Shown: positions 1 through 9,159 of the stretch, piece by piece
Layout: the number at the start of each line of letters is the position of its first letter
Numbering within the stretch: the stretch's first letter is position 1
Assembly: GCA_043228905.1 (NCBI GenBank)
Contig: JBHGNT010000015.1
Location: forward strand, 558,001-622,000
Direction of reading: 5' to 3'
Length of the DNA: 64,000 bases
Source: Azolla caroliniana
Lineage: Eukaryota; Polypodiophyta
Notes under the pieces: model-generated
What the model was told of the DNA's origin: nothing
The model's input: the letters and a program-made list of their open reading frames with translations, nothing else
Databases searched by the model: none
Made by a program: the position numbers and the translations under genes

Positions 1-2
1 AG

Positions 3-551
3 CATGTGTTCAGATATCTGGCTGGCACAAAAGACCATGGCATTCTTTTCGGACCGAACCGAACCTCAGGCGTAGTCGGTTACACCGACTCGGACTTCGC
101 CGGCTGTATAGACAGTCGGAAATCAACAACCGGATACTGCTTCAAATTCGGCAATGGAGCAATCTCGTGGAAGTCGAAACTTCAGGAGTGCACAGCGACC
201 TCAACGACCGAAGCAGAATATGTAGCTGCGTCCGACGCAGCAAAAGAAGCTTTGTGGCTCGGTCGGCTGGCGCACACGTTTCGACAAGTCGAACATGACT
301 CGGCTCCAGTTGTCTACAGCGACAGTCAAGGTGCTGTTGCCTTGTCGAAAAATCCGGTTCACCACAACGCCTCCAAACATATCGACGTTCGATATCACTT
401 CGTTCGGGACTGCGTCATTTCAGGGAAAATCGGTCTAGAGAAAATATCCACAACCGATAATGTCGCAGATGGAATGACCAAATGTCTCTCGGCAGACCGT
501 TTTCGGTCTCTTCGGCATCAGATGGGCGTAACGACAAACCAGTCCGGTTAG
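3..551 (+). CDS. Ty1/copia pol polyprotein, RNase H C-terminus (5' partial)
   Basis: The frame is open at the left edge and stops at TAG 549-551, so the start lies outside the window. The product is the C-terminal RNase H domain of a copia polyprotein, which degrades the RNA of the RNA-DNA hybrid during reverse transcription in the virus-like particle. Visible family motifs are LAGTKDHGILF, YTDSDFAG..DSRKSTTGY, TEAEYVAASDAAKEALWL, YSDSQGAVALSKNPVHHN, KHIDVRYHFVRD and NVADGMTK. There is no stop or frameshift in the visible 183 codons, so this end of the element looks recently active. Confidence 0.92.
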   Translation, partial: HVFRYLAGTKDHGILFGPNRTSGVVGYTDSDFAGCIDSRKSTTGYCFKFGNGAISWKSKLQECTATSTTEAEYVAASDAAKEALWLGRLAHTFRQVEHDSAPVVYSDSQGAVALSKNPVHHNASKHIDVRYHFVRDCVISGKIGLEKISTTDNVADGMTKCLSADRFRSLRHQMGVTTNQSG

Positions 552-744
552 AGCCGGACACAGAGCAGGATGGTTCCCGACAACCGACATCAGCTCCTTA
601 ATGATCGGCTTCAACTGTTCCGACCCGACCAGTTCGGTCTTCTGTCTTCGGATCCTGCCGACTCGAACAAAGCTGATATGTCCGAGAACCTAAGTCTATA
701 CCTGTAATCTTAGATAACCCATGTATACGCCCATTACGGGGGAG

Positions 745-1025
745 TGTCGAATACATGTGTATAATGGACGTATTCACACCATCCCGTTTTCGGCCATTTA
801 TGTAATTAGCATAAAGGGTAGTTGCCCTAAGTCGGTCACTATATATAGTGACCTTGTAACCTCTTTGTGAGGTTGGTTGTTGTATTGTTGCTTTATGAAA
901 TAAGAAACTCTTTTGTGTCTCTCTCTCTCTCTCTCTGTGCAACGACCTACATTCTGTCATACACAGGGAATAAACAGGAATCGAGTGCTTCAAGATCTTC
1001 CGCACAGACGACATTGCTTCCAACA
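745..1025 (+). repeat. Right LTR of the copia element
   Basis: Starts TGTCGAATAC directly after the polypurine tract and ends TTCCAACA, giving TGT..ACA termini; 281 bp. It contains a TATA-type core inside a 20-bp palindrome (834-853), a CT microsatellite (about 918-937) and an AATAAA at 969-974. The left LTR is outside the window, so identity between the LTRs cannot be judged. Confidence 0.8.
834..853. promoter_or_regulatory. Palindromic TATA core of the copia LTR
   Basis: GGTCACTATATATAGTGACC is a perfect 20-bp palindrome with TATATATA at its centre. It lies 90 bp into the LTR, where a U3 promoter is expected. The symmetry means that both strands carry the same TATA context. Confidence 0.6.
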
Positions 1026-1123
1026 AGGATCTCCTATGTACAACGTAAGGCGCGCGTGCATGAAGAGCCGGTTCCTACGCTCCGGTGCACCGATTCCGCT
1101 TGTGGACGGTTTTCTTCACGACA
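1026..1123 (-). repeat. gypsy-1 3' LTR, first 98 bp (cut by copia)
   Basis: Matches 12971-13068 over 98 bp with three substitutions and no gaps. On the minus strand it starts TGTCGTGAAG just after the polypurine tract. It stops exactly where the copia LTR ends, with AGGAT as the shared junction bases. Confidence 0.85.
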
Positions 1124-1196
1124 TCCGCCCCCACCTAACCGCGCATCCACCGGCATGCGCCAAATTGAGTTGAGACGGAGAAAACCGGTCCAGCCT

Positions 1197-2127
1197 TTAT
1201 TTCCCGCCCGTCAGTTCTTCTTCGGTTTCGGATCGTTCGTCGTCTCGGTCCAGGTTATCCGGATCCGGCTCGTCGTCGTGACGCTTCTTGAACGCTTTGA
1301 CCCGCTTCCCAGCTACCGGTATCGCCATTCTCGTGCCATCGAGTTCCGCCAGATGGTACGTCCCGTTGTTGTTGGCGCTTTGTACCACGTAAGGCCCGAA
1401 CCACCTTCTTGCGAACTTCGGTGTCGCTTGGTGCTGGTTGTCGAGGCTGTTGTCGTAGATTAGCACCCAGTCGCCTTCCTCGATCTTCTTCGGTCGGAGC
1501 CGGTGCGTTCGGTCGAACCGGGCTTTGTTCCTCGTCCTTGCCACCCGAAGCTTTTCCGCAGCCTGCCCCACGTCCTCCGGTCTTCGCTCGAGCTGTCGTA
1601 TGCGCGCCGTCAACAGTTCCTCCTTGCTCATCTCGTCTCTCCAGTCCACGGTTGCCCATGAGGAGATCGTACGTTCCATCGGCATGATCGGCTTCTGCCC
1701 AAACATGAGCTCTGCCTACATGAATCCGGTTACCGAACTGTGCGTAGTTCGGTCCGCCCACAACGCGTAAGGCAACAGCCGTGGCTAGTTCCCGACTTGT
1801 CCTCCGCACGCCTGAACTAACGCCTTGACGATCGGTCCGTGTCCGCGCTCCACCTTCCCATTCGCCTCCGGATTGTACGCAGTGGTAAGCGAGAGCTTGA
1901 CTCCTAGCCGATCGAACAACTCCTCGGCCTCTTCGGCGTCCAACTCCCTGCGATCAGCCACGATCTTCCCGACGCACCCGTACCGGCATATCACGTCCTC
2001 AATCAGGAACCGACATATGGTCGTGGTTGTTTTGTTCTGAAGGGCTCGGCACGAACCGATGCACGTCCCGGTACAGTCCCGGCCACCAGTACTTCCCCTT
2101 TATCTTCTCGAACGTGGCCCACGTTCC
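1197..2127 (-). pseudogene. gypsy-1 integrase, broken
   Basis: Continuation of pol past the TGA at 2128-2130. Read from 2127 down: the HHCC zinc-binding region in part (GTWATFEKIKGKYWWPGLYRD), then a gap, then a core remnant at 1994-1785 (IVADRRELDAEEAEELF, YNPEANGKVERGH) and a C-terminal part at 1706-1197 with a GPYVV-type element and a KRVKAFKKRH basic patch. The second Cys pair and the first catalytic Asp region are missing, so there was an internal deletion near 2000. Two further stops interrupt the frame: TAG at about 1785 in place of a Trp codon (GN*PRLL) and TAG after TGFM near 1720. It cannot encode a working integrase. Confidence 0.85.
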
Positions 2128-4377
2128 TCAGTGACCAGCCCAAGGGCTGTCGTGGTAGGCCGTCAGCAGCTCCTCCTGTTCTTCCTTCATCGCCACCACC
2201 CGGAGCGGGACGTCGTTCCTCTTCTTCGGGTGCTTCCATAAGTATCCGTCCCGGAGAAAGAATCGGTATGCTTTCTTCCGGATCCGGTTGGCCTCGTCCC
2301 TCGTCCATGACGCATCTGGCGTCATTGTCCTAAAAAACCCACCGATCTGTAGCCACTCGCCGTCATACTTGCTCTCGTCGAAGTCGTTAAGTGCCGGAGT
2401 GCTCGTCCCATCGGTCGTCACATACGCCGCCTCGAAGAAGTCCACGCCGACTTCTTCGTCCTCTGAAACCATGCCGCCCTCGTCATCAAACCTCGCCCTC
2501 GAAAGCATGTAGGCCATGGCGTTGTCCTTTCCGGAAATGTGCCGTATTTCCGGATCCAGGGACTTGATGTACGCTATCCATCTGAGCATCGCCAGGTCCA
2601 GTGTTGCGCATCCGGAAACCATGCCGAGAATTGGCAGGCAATCCGTCTCGATAATCACTTCTGTCCCGATCAGGTAGTCTTTGTCGGCCTTTACTGCCGA
2701 AACGATACCCCAGAGTTCGCGTTTAACCTGGGCGTACCCTCGTTGTCGCTCACTGAGGACCTTCGCACCGAATCGGATCGGGAACCGAATGCCGTCCCTG
2801 TCTCCTTGGTTGACGACCCATCCGACCCCAGTCGGACTCGTATCCACCGTTATGTATACCGGGGTACCCTTCTCGTAGACAACCTTCCGGAGCGCCGGTG
2901 TTGCCGCAAGAGCTTCCTTCAGCTTCCGGACCGACTCCGTGTGCTCGTCTCGCCACTCGAATTTTCGCCCTTTCTTCAGCAACCCGTATAGCGGCTCCGC
3001 AACGTGGGCGTAATGCGGGATCCATATGTGGTAGAATGCGCATGCCCCCAGGAACCTCCGAACTTCCGTAACCGAGGTACAGTCGGTCTTCATCGCGGAG
3101 ATGGCTTCTACCTTTGCCGGAGACGGCTTCCGGCCATATGGTCCACATAGGTGTCCGACCACCAGAATTTCTGATTGCCCGAAGGCCGATTTCTCCCCCG
3201 AGAAGGTGAGCCTCGCATCCTCTAGCCTTTGTAGCACCTTCTCGCAGTCGTCAATGTGTGTTGCCACGAATCGCCGGCATCCGTCCGGCCCAACTGTCTC
3301 GTTCTTCTCTTCCACCGGGCACCCCTTGATCGGGATGTCGTCTAGAAATGGCATGGTGATGTCCGGGATGCAATCCCTCAGTACCTTGTTCATTGCATTC
3401 ACCATGTGGGCCACCGAGTTGGTCCCTCCTTGTGGCAGGGTACACATTCGCACTAGGCCAAGGGGAGTCTGCATCGTCGTAATGTCTCTGCTCTCCACGG
3501 CTAGCTGGAACTGGTCGTACCCCGAGTACAGATCACCGACCGAGTAAATCGACCTTCCGGCGAAGGCCTCCGCGAACTCGTCTATGGTCGGTCCGATTCC
3601 TGCGTTCCGAATGGTCACTCTGTTGACCGGCTGCAGGTCCTGAATGAAGCGCAATGTTCCGTTTTTCTTTGGTACGGTAAACCATCGGTTCGAGTATGGC
3701 GCGCTCGACGGTTCGAGAATACCCATATCGACTTTCTGCCTTAGTAGCTCCATCAACTCCGGGATGTGAGCTCTTGGTACCGGAATCGGCTTGAGATTCC
3801 ACGGCACATGCGGTACCATGAATATCACCATCGGCTCCACGATCGTCGGGTCTACGCACCCGATCTCTTCCGGCGAGAACGCGAAGGCTTTCCCGTGCCT
3901 TCCGAGCATTCTCCGAAACCGGTCTTCCTCCGCCGGTAGTAGGAACCCGCCCCCACCGATCTTGAGCTCCTGGAGCGTCCCGTCGGTGAAGGTGTGTCCT
4001 ATGCAGGCCGGATCTCGTAAACTAGGGTCCGACGCAACCCCTCTGATTCGGGAATCGCTGCCCTCCGGTAAGGGTGCCGCGACTGGCCTTACCTTCCGGT
4101 CCACAGTCTTGTACTTCGTGCTAACCCGGGCTGTCCGACCCGACCCGAGCCCCTGACTGAAGTCCGCGATGACTACGTACATCTCTTCGGAACATACCGG
4201 TATCGTCCGGTCTTCGTTAAGGTCTTCTTCGGCTACCTTCCTCAACATCCCCAAGGTGTCGTCGAAGGAGACCGCCTCCACGGCCCCGCTGATTTCCTCA
4301 TCCGGGCCGAGAACTCCGCACGCTCGAAGTCGCTCCTCCGCCCTTGCCCTTTCTCGACCAACGATGCCGGCTATCAT
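2128..4377 (-). pseudogene. gypsy-1 pol: reverse transcriptase and RNase H
   Basis: A 749-codon open stretch. RT blocks: PYSNRWFTVPKKNGTLRFIQDL, YSGYDQFQL, MPFLDDIPIKG (catalytic FLDD instead of the more usual YxDD), then RNase H with ITVDTSPTGVGWV, RELWGIVSAVK, ETDCLPILG and HISGKDNAMAYMLSRARF. The frame ends at TGA 2128-2130 right inside the integrase zinc motif (WAGH*GTW). A CGA to TGA change explains it and would be a CpG transition. RT and RNase H motifs themselves look intact. Any translation product would lack integrase. Confidence 0.88.
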
Positions 4378-4511
4378 ACACCCTCCGTTGTTGGAGAAGC
4401 AGAATTTTCTACCTATCGCACAAGGTTTCTTCGGTTTCGATTCTATTGTACAGCTGTGGGGTCTTTCCCGAGTGTCCGGGCTGTCTCGGCCCCACGCCTT
4501 GGCAGCCCTCT

Positions 4512-5090
4512 CTAAAAATCCTCCCGGTTCTCGCCACCGAGGGATTCGCGGTTTCGCTCGTGGTTCGGCCGCACCGTCAGAAATTGGACCAAATGGCGCC
4601 CGTCCTGACTTTTGACCCTTGCGTAGGCTGAACCGTTGTCCAGCACCTTGGTCTCCATTCGCGCCGCCGTGATGTATGGTTCCCCTAATATGACCGGGTG
4701 CGAGGACGTCTCCTGTACGAAGAAGTGTTGGTCAATCTCGACGTCGCCAATCTTGACTCGCACGTTCGGGCAGGCCCCGTGCAGTTCCTCGGTGGCGCGC
4801 GTCGCCGCCCGTATCTTCCACCCGTGCTTGGTGTTGATCGGCCACTTTCCCTTCTTATAGAAGTCCATGGACATCAGGTTTATTTCCGAACCATGGTCCA
4901 CCAATGCCACCACCGGTTCCTGAACATCTCCGATCTTCACCGGGGTCTCCGTGGTTGCTCGGGCCCAGTGCGGCTTTGAATAGTGGCTCTCTGCCCACTC
5001 ATCTTCCAACGCCATGTCGTCGATGTGCGTTGTCCGCACCTCCACCGGTCTTTCCGGTTCCGTCTCCGTCGACAGCCTCTTCCGTTTCAC
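4512..5090 (-). CDS. gypsy-1 protease region
   Basis: A retropepsin-type aspartic protease segment of the polyprotein. The active-site block is VVALVDHGSEINLMS, so the catalytic Asp is present but followed by His (DHGS rather than DTGS or DSGS). The second conserved hydrophobic block is SHPVILGEPYI. The ORF begins exactly at the gypsy-2 insertion point: bases 5090-5094 are its target duplication. The matching upstream coding sequence resumes at 10858 and runs in frame toward gag, so the first Met here is not the native start. The stop at 4512 leaves 134 nt before the RT frame. Confidence 0.8.
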   Translation of the reverse strand: MKRKRLSTETEPERPVEVRTTHIDDMALEDEWAESHYSKPHWARATTETPVKIGDVQEPVVALVDHGSEINLMSMDFYKKGKWPINTKHGWKIRAATRATEELHGACPNVRVKIGDVEIDQHFFVQETSSHPVILGEPYITAARMETKVLDNGSAYARVKSQDGRHLVQFLTVRPNHERNRESLGGENREDF

Positions 5091-5094
5091 CAGG
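5090..5094. repeat. Target-site duplication CCAGG, left copy
   Basis: CCAGG directly precedes the left LTR of gypsy-2 and is repeated at 10854-10858 directly after the right LTR. A 5-bp duplication is the usual product of Ty3/gypsy integrase. Confidence 0.93.
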
Positions 5095-5223
5095 TGTCAG
5101 GAACTCTATTAAGGCAGAGAAGGAATTAGTACTAAAAGAAGGATTAGTACTATTGTTGGGGAATAGTACTAAGACAGAGAAGGATTAGTACTATGAGAGG
5201 TGTCGAACTTTGAGAGAAGGAAT

Positions 5224-5265
<42 letters not shown>

Positions 5266-5555
5266 TGATGCGAAAGATATATGTATTATATGACGGAAGA
5301 TATACAACAGTAGTTAGAAGGCTTAAGACTGGCGTTGAACCGATTTGGTTCGAACTAATGCCTTGCGCCTCCTTTTATAGTGTCTTCAGGAATACTCCTG
5401 AAGTTTCTAGAATGTTCCAGAGAAATCTGGAATATACATCAATTTCCCAATAAAACCTAAATGAAAATAATATCCTTCAAATTACAATTCATACCCTAAT
5501 GGTAAAGTCTCGACCCGTGTAACAAAAGGTTATGGGTTCGAGTCTAGTTATGACA
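5095..5555 (-). repeat. gypsy-2 3' LTR
   Basis: 461 bp, TGTCA..TGACA. On the sense (minus) strand, U3 starts at 5555, TATAAAAGG is at 5379-5371, and the predicted RNA start is near 5346. The region after the start carries a CT run (about 5231-5262 as GA on the plus strand) and four copies of a TAGTACTA motif. The first ~60 bp of U3, read on the plus strand, resemble a tRNA (see the separate entry). Confidence 0.93.
5492..5551 (+). other. tRNA-like stretch inside the gypsy-2 LTR
   Basis: On the plus strand TAATGGTAAAGTCTC (5498-5512) resembles a pol III A box and GGTTCGAGTCT (5535-5545) matches the B-box consensus GGTTCGANTC closely, at tRNA-like spacing. The stems do not form a clean cloverleaf, so this is not a working tRNA gene. 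It runs antisense to the retroelement and is present in both LTRs (second copy near 10792-10850). Confidence 0.45.
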
Positions 5556-8500
5556 CTATCCCCCCTTTAAAACGACGAGTTTCACGAGTCGTTTTGGATT
5601 GAGGACCCGGTTTCTCGGGATATCGTCGATGGAAGTCTTCTAGAAGAGCACGAGCATTGGTCACATTCTCGATCGGTTCCCAAGTACGCTCGCTGGGACT
5701 ATATCCTAGCCAATCGACTAGATAGTAGAGCTTGTTGCGAACAATCTTGGAATCGAGGATGGCAGCGACCTCATACTCAGGTCCATCTTCGAGCTCGATA
5801 GGAGGTGGAGGTTGTATAGTACGTCCTGGGATAGTGCTCTCGTGATAGGGTTCGAGGAGAGAACTATGAAACACCGGGTGTATCCGAAGTTGCGGAGGTA
5901 GCTCGAGACGAAAAGCGACATCATTAATCTTCCCGATAATACGGAAAGGACCTAATCGCCGATAATCCAACTTCTCACATGGGCGAGTAGTCTTGATGTG
6001 TCGTCGTAGCAGCCACACCCGATCTCCAATGTTAAAACTGGATGGAAGTCGATGACGATCTGCGTAGTCCTTGTGTGATTGTTGAGCTTGCTGGAGTTGA
6101 GTAGATAAATCCGCTTGTATCTTGCGTAACCGCTCCAAACGATCCTCCGCGCAAGGATTTGTGGACACTTCTGGGGTTTCAAGGACACACCACCGGGGAT
6201 GATATCCCGTATAAGCGTAGAATGGCGTGACTTTAGTCGATGCGTGGATAGCGTTATTATAGGCAAATTCGGCGAACTGAAGAATATCTGCCCAGTCATT
6301 CTGATGATAGTTGAGAAAGCACCGCAGATACTGCTCCAGTGTTTGATTTGTTCGTTCGGCTTGACCGTCGGTTTGTGGGTGGTAGCCGGAGGAGAGGTTA
6401 CAAGTGACCTTCAGCATTTTAAAAAGGTGCTTCCAGAATTTTGACACAAACTGGGGTCCACGATCGCTGATGATATTATCAGGGAGTCCATGATGCCGAC
6501 ATACTTCCCGCATGACAATTTCGGCGGTGTCTTCACTAGATATTTCTTTAGTACATGGTAAGAAATGAGCCATCTTCGTATATCGATCCACCACTGTGAG
6601 AATCGCACTGAATCCCTTAGAGACTGGAAGATCTGTAATGAAGTCAAGAGCAATGGATTGCCATGGCTTGCTTGGAATTGGTAATGGTTCTAATAAACCA
6701 TATGGATGATGTCTTGGCATTTTCGCTCTGCAGCATGTATCGCAAGTCCGAACAAGATCTTCGACAAATTGTCGCATACGGGGCCACCAGAATGATCGTT
6801 GTACTAAATCTAATGTTTTAGTACTACCAAAATGTCCTGCTGTATATGTGTCATGGCAGTTTTGTACTACTCGAAGGCGGCAAGAACCATTAGGAACATA
6901 CAAAAGTTTTTTAAAGAAGAGTAATCCATCACAGTATTTGAATTGCCGATAATCCGTACCTGGTGATTGTGATTGTGAACATGACGCTCGAGAGGGGTCA
7001 ATTTGTGCTAGTATAGCTTGGGCGAAAGCGTCAGTCTTCAAGTCCTCACGTATAGTATTGGTAATGTCGGAATCCACGGGCATGTCAAAGACCTGTGCTG
7101 CTTGCAGTCGTGCTGGACCCAAGATTACTTGCTTCTGGTTATCGAAAGCTGGCTCACCGGGACGTGGTGTTAGATACGAACGCCGTGATAATGCATCTGC
7201 CTTCCCTTGGTGCTTCCCCGGACGATATGTAATTTTGAAGTCGAAGCGTGTGAGGAAGTGGGCCCACCGAGCTTGACGTCGATTCAGTACACGAGCATCT
7301 TGAAAGTAGGCAAGGTTCTTGTGGTCACTGAATACAGTGACCTGATGAGGAGATCCCTCCAGGAAATGCCTCCATTGCATAAAAGAATCAACTATTGCTA
7401 ATAGCTCTTTATCATGAATTTCGTAGTTGATTTCGGCGGCGTCAAACTTACGGGAGTGGAAAGCCACAGGATGTAGCTTCTCGTCGTTACCCTGTTGTGA
7501 CAGAATGCTCCCCAATGCGAAATCCGATGCATTAGCTTCGATAATGAATGGTTTTTCCGGATCCACATGACCTAAAATTGGAGCTGATGTAAACGCCTTC
7601 TTAAGACTCTCGAAAGCCATGTCCGTCTCTTTAGACCAAATGAATGATTGTCCCTTCCTGGTGAGCTGTGTGAGAGGCAGCACAATTTTTGAGTAATTTT
7701 GTATGAACTTCCGGTAGAAATTTGCAAAGCCTAGGAAGCATTGCACATCCCGCACCGAACGCGGAGTGTGCCATTCTATCACCGTTTTGACCTTGGCTGG
7801 GTCCATAGATATGCCTTCTGAGGAGATGACATAGCCGAGAAACTCCACTTGGTTGCACCCGAAACTACATTTCTCTAACTTTGCATACAGACCATGTTCT
7901 CGAAGTCGTTTTAGTACTAATAGTACATGAGAATCATGTTCTTCTTGGGTCTTTGAATAAACCAGTAGATCATCCAAATAGATGATCAAAAAATCATCCA
8001 AGAGATCTCGAAATATATCATTCGCCATGTGCTGGAAGACTGCCGGCGCATTAGTGAGTCCGAACGGCATGACCGTATACTCGAAGTGCCCATATCTGGT
8101 GCGAAACGCGGTCTTCCATTCATCTCCTGGTCGGATCCGTACGAGGTTATAGGCTCCTCGTAAGTCTATCTTCGTGAAGAACCTGGCACCGTTGATCCGT
8201 TCTAAAAGACTTGAGATAAGGGGAAGAGCATACCTATTTCTTACTGTGACCTTATTCAAGCCACGGTAATCTACAACGAGTCGAAGCGAGCCATCTTTTT
8301 TCTTGACGAAGAAAATGGGTGCGCCGGCTGGAGATTTCGAATGCCGAATGAAACCGTTCTCCAAATTCTCCTCTATATAGGCTCGAAGGACTTCTAGCTC
8401 GGTTGGTGACAAATTGTAGATCGGCCCCCATGGCGGCTCTTTTCCCGGTTGTAAGTCGATGGCGCAGTCGTACGGCCGATGATGAGGAAGTGTGTTGGCT

Positions 8501-9159
8501 TGTACTTTATCGAACACATCAGCATACTGACGATACTTCTCGGGAAGTTGAACGGTGGACTCCTCTTTGGTGGTGCTGGAGGGTTGTACTGATATTGCAA
8601 AGAGAAACATTTCCTCCTTGCGCCCTTCCTCACGCAACTGACGTAGCGAAATGGTTGCAACCTTCTGGGTAGATCCTTGGGTTTGTCGCAACCGGATTTC
8701 CCTTGTCCTCCAATCTATGTCTGGGTCATGTAACTCGAACCATGGTAATCCTAAAACTATGGGATGTTCTGGAATACTAATAATATTAAATGATACTACA
8801 CATGTTAAGTTATCTAGGACAATATTAACGGGTTCCGACTCTTCTATGATATTACCAGAAGCAATGGGACGACCATCAATGACTACTACTGAGGCTGGAC
8901 ATGGGAGCTTTCTGAGAGATATCTGATGAGCTCGGGCAAAATTCCTATCCATGAAGCAAGAATTAGCTCCGGAATCTAGAAGGGCTAAGGTATGTACTGG
9001 AGGGGTACTTTTAGTACTAACTGCTACTTGGGCTACGAACACATCACTAACTTGCTTAGAGGGAATGGAACCACTAATGGGCTGCACAGATCTAGGGCTG
9101 TCCAACCAAACGGCTCCTATTTTGGCTGGACTTAGTCGTTTAACTCTTCTTCTAATTGG
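5548..9159 (-). CDS. gypsy-2 pol polyprotein with chromodomain
   Basis: One uninterrupted frame of about 1,200 codons. Order: aspartic protease (ALLDSGANSCFMD), RT (KIDLRGAYNLVRI, VMPFGLTNAPAVFQ, IIYLDDLLVYS), RNase H (ANASDFALGSILSQ, SDHKNLAYF, GKADALSRR), integrase HHCC zinc finger (GHFGSTKTL..C..C), DDE core (IALDFITDLP, SDRGPQFVS, YHPQTDGQAERTNQ) and a C-terminal chromodomain (KLYYLVDWLGY..RTWEPIENV). The frame opens after a TAG at 9160-9162, overlaps the end of gag and is in the -1 frame to it, so a -1 frameshift or re-initiation is likely. It stops in the first bases of the 3' LTR. All catalytic motifs are present. The chromodomain would steer integration to marked chromatin. Confidence 0.95.
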   Translation of the reverse strand, partial: PIRRRVKRLSPAKIGAVWLDSPRSVQPISGSIPSKQVSDVFVAQVAVSTKSTPPVHTLALLDSGANSCFMDRNFARAHQISLRKLPCPASVVVIDGRPIASGNIIEESEPVNIVLDNLTCVVSFNIISIPEHPIVLGLPWFELHDPDIDWRTREIRLRQTQGSTQKVATISLRQLREEGRKEEMFLFAISVQPSSTTKEESTVQLPEKYRQYADVFDKVQANTLPHHRPYDCAIDLQPGKEPPWGPIYNLSPTELEVLRAYIEENLENGFIRHSKSPAGAPIFFVKKKDGSLRLVVDYRGLNKVTVRNRYALPLISSLLERINGARFFTKIDLRGAYNLVRIRPGDEWKTAFRTRYGHFEYTVMPFGLTNAPAVFQHMANDIFRDLLDDFLIIYLDDLLVYSKTQEEHDSHVLLVLKRLREHGLYAKLEKCSFGCNQVEFLGYVISSEGISMDPAKVKTVIEWHTPRSVRDVQCFLGFANFYRKFIQNYSKIVLPLTQLTRKGQSFIWSKETDMAFESLKKAFTSAPILGHVDPEKPFIIEANASDFALGSILSQQGNDEKLHPVAFHSRKFDAAEINYEIHDKELLAIVDSFMQWRHFLEGSPHQVTVFSDHKNLAYFQDARVLNRRQARWAHFLTRFDFKITYRPGKHQGKADALSRRSYLTPRPGEPAFDNQKQVILGPARLQAAQVFDMPVDSDITNTIREDLKTDAFAQAILAQIDPSRASCSQSQSPGTDYRQFKYCDGLLFFKKLLYVPNGSCRLRVVQNCHDTYTAGHFGSTKTLDLVQRSFWWPRMRQFVEDLVRTCDTCCRAKMPRHHPYGLLEPLPIPSKPWQSIALDFITDLPVSKGFSAILTVVDRYTKMAHFLPCTKEISSEDTAEIVMREVCRHHGLPDNIISDRGPQFVSKFWKHLFKMLKVTCNLSSGYHPQTDGQAERTNQTLEQYLRCFLNYHQNDWADILQFAEFAYNNAIHASTKVTPFYAYTGYHPRWCVLETPEVSTNPCAEDRLERLRKIQADLSTQLQQAQQSHKDYADRHRLPSSFNIGDRVWLLRRHIKTTRPCEKLDYRRLGPFRIIGKINDVAFRLELPPQLRIHPVFHSSLLEPYHESTIPGRTIQPPPPIELEDGPEYEVAAILDSKIVRNKLYYLVDWLGYSPSERTWEPIENVTNARALLEDFHRRYPEKPGPQSKTTRETRRFKGGIVS

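Larger units (their letters stand above)
1..1025 (+). mobile_element. 3' end of a Ty1/copia retrotransposon
   Basis: Only the last part of this element is in the window: the RNase H end of pol, a 193-nt non-coding stretch, a purine-rich tract ending in ACGGGGGAG just before 745, and a complete right LTR (745-1025). The LTR ends abut AGGAT at 1026, and the same AGGAT is found uninterrupted at 12971 in the other LTR of gypsy-1. Copia therefore inserted into the 3' LTR of gypsy-1. The rest of copia, and the outer part of that LTR, should lie to the left of the window. Confidence 0.88.

Noticed and set aside
598-1026. 142-codon minus-strand frame over the copia LTR
   Set aside because: It lies in non-coding retroelement DNA, opposite to the element, with no recognisable domain.
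4169-4615. Several plus-strand frames between 1.2 and 5 kb and between 10.9 and 12.8 kb
   Set aside because: They are opposite-strand shadows of the GC-rich gypsy-1 coding region.
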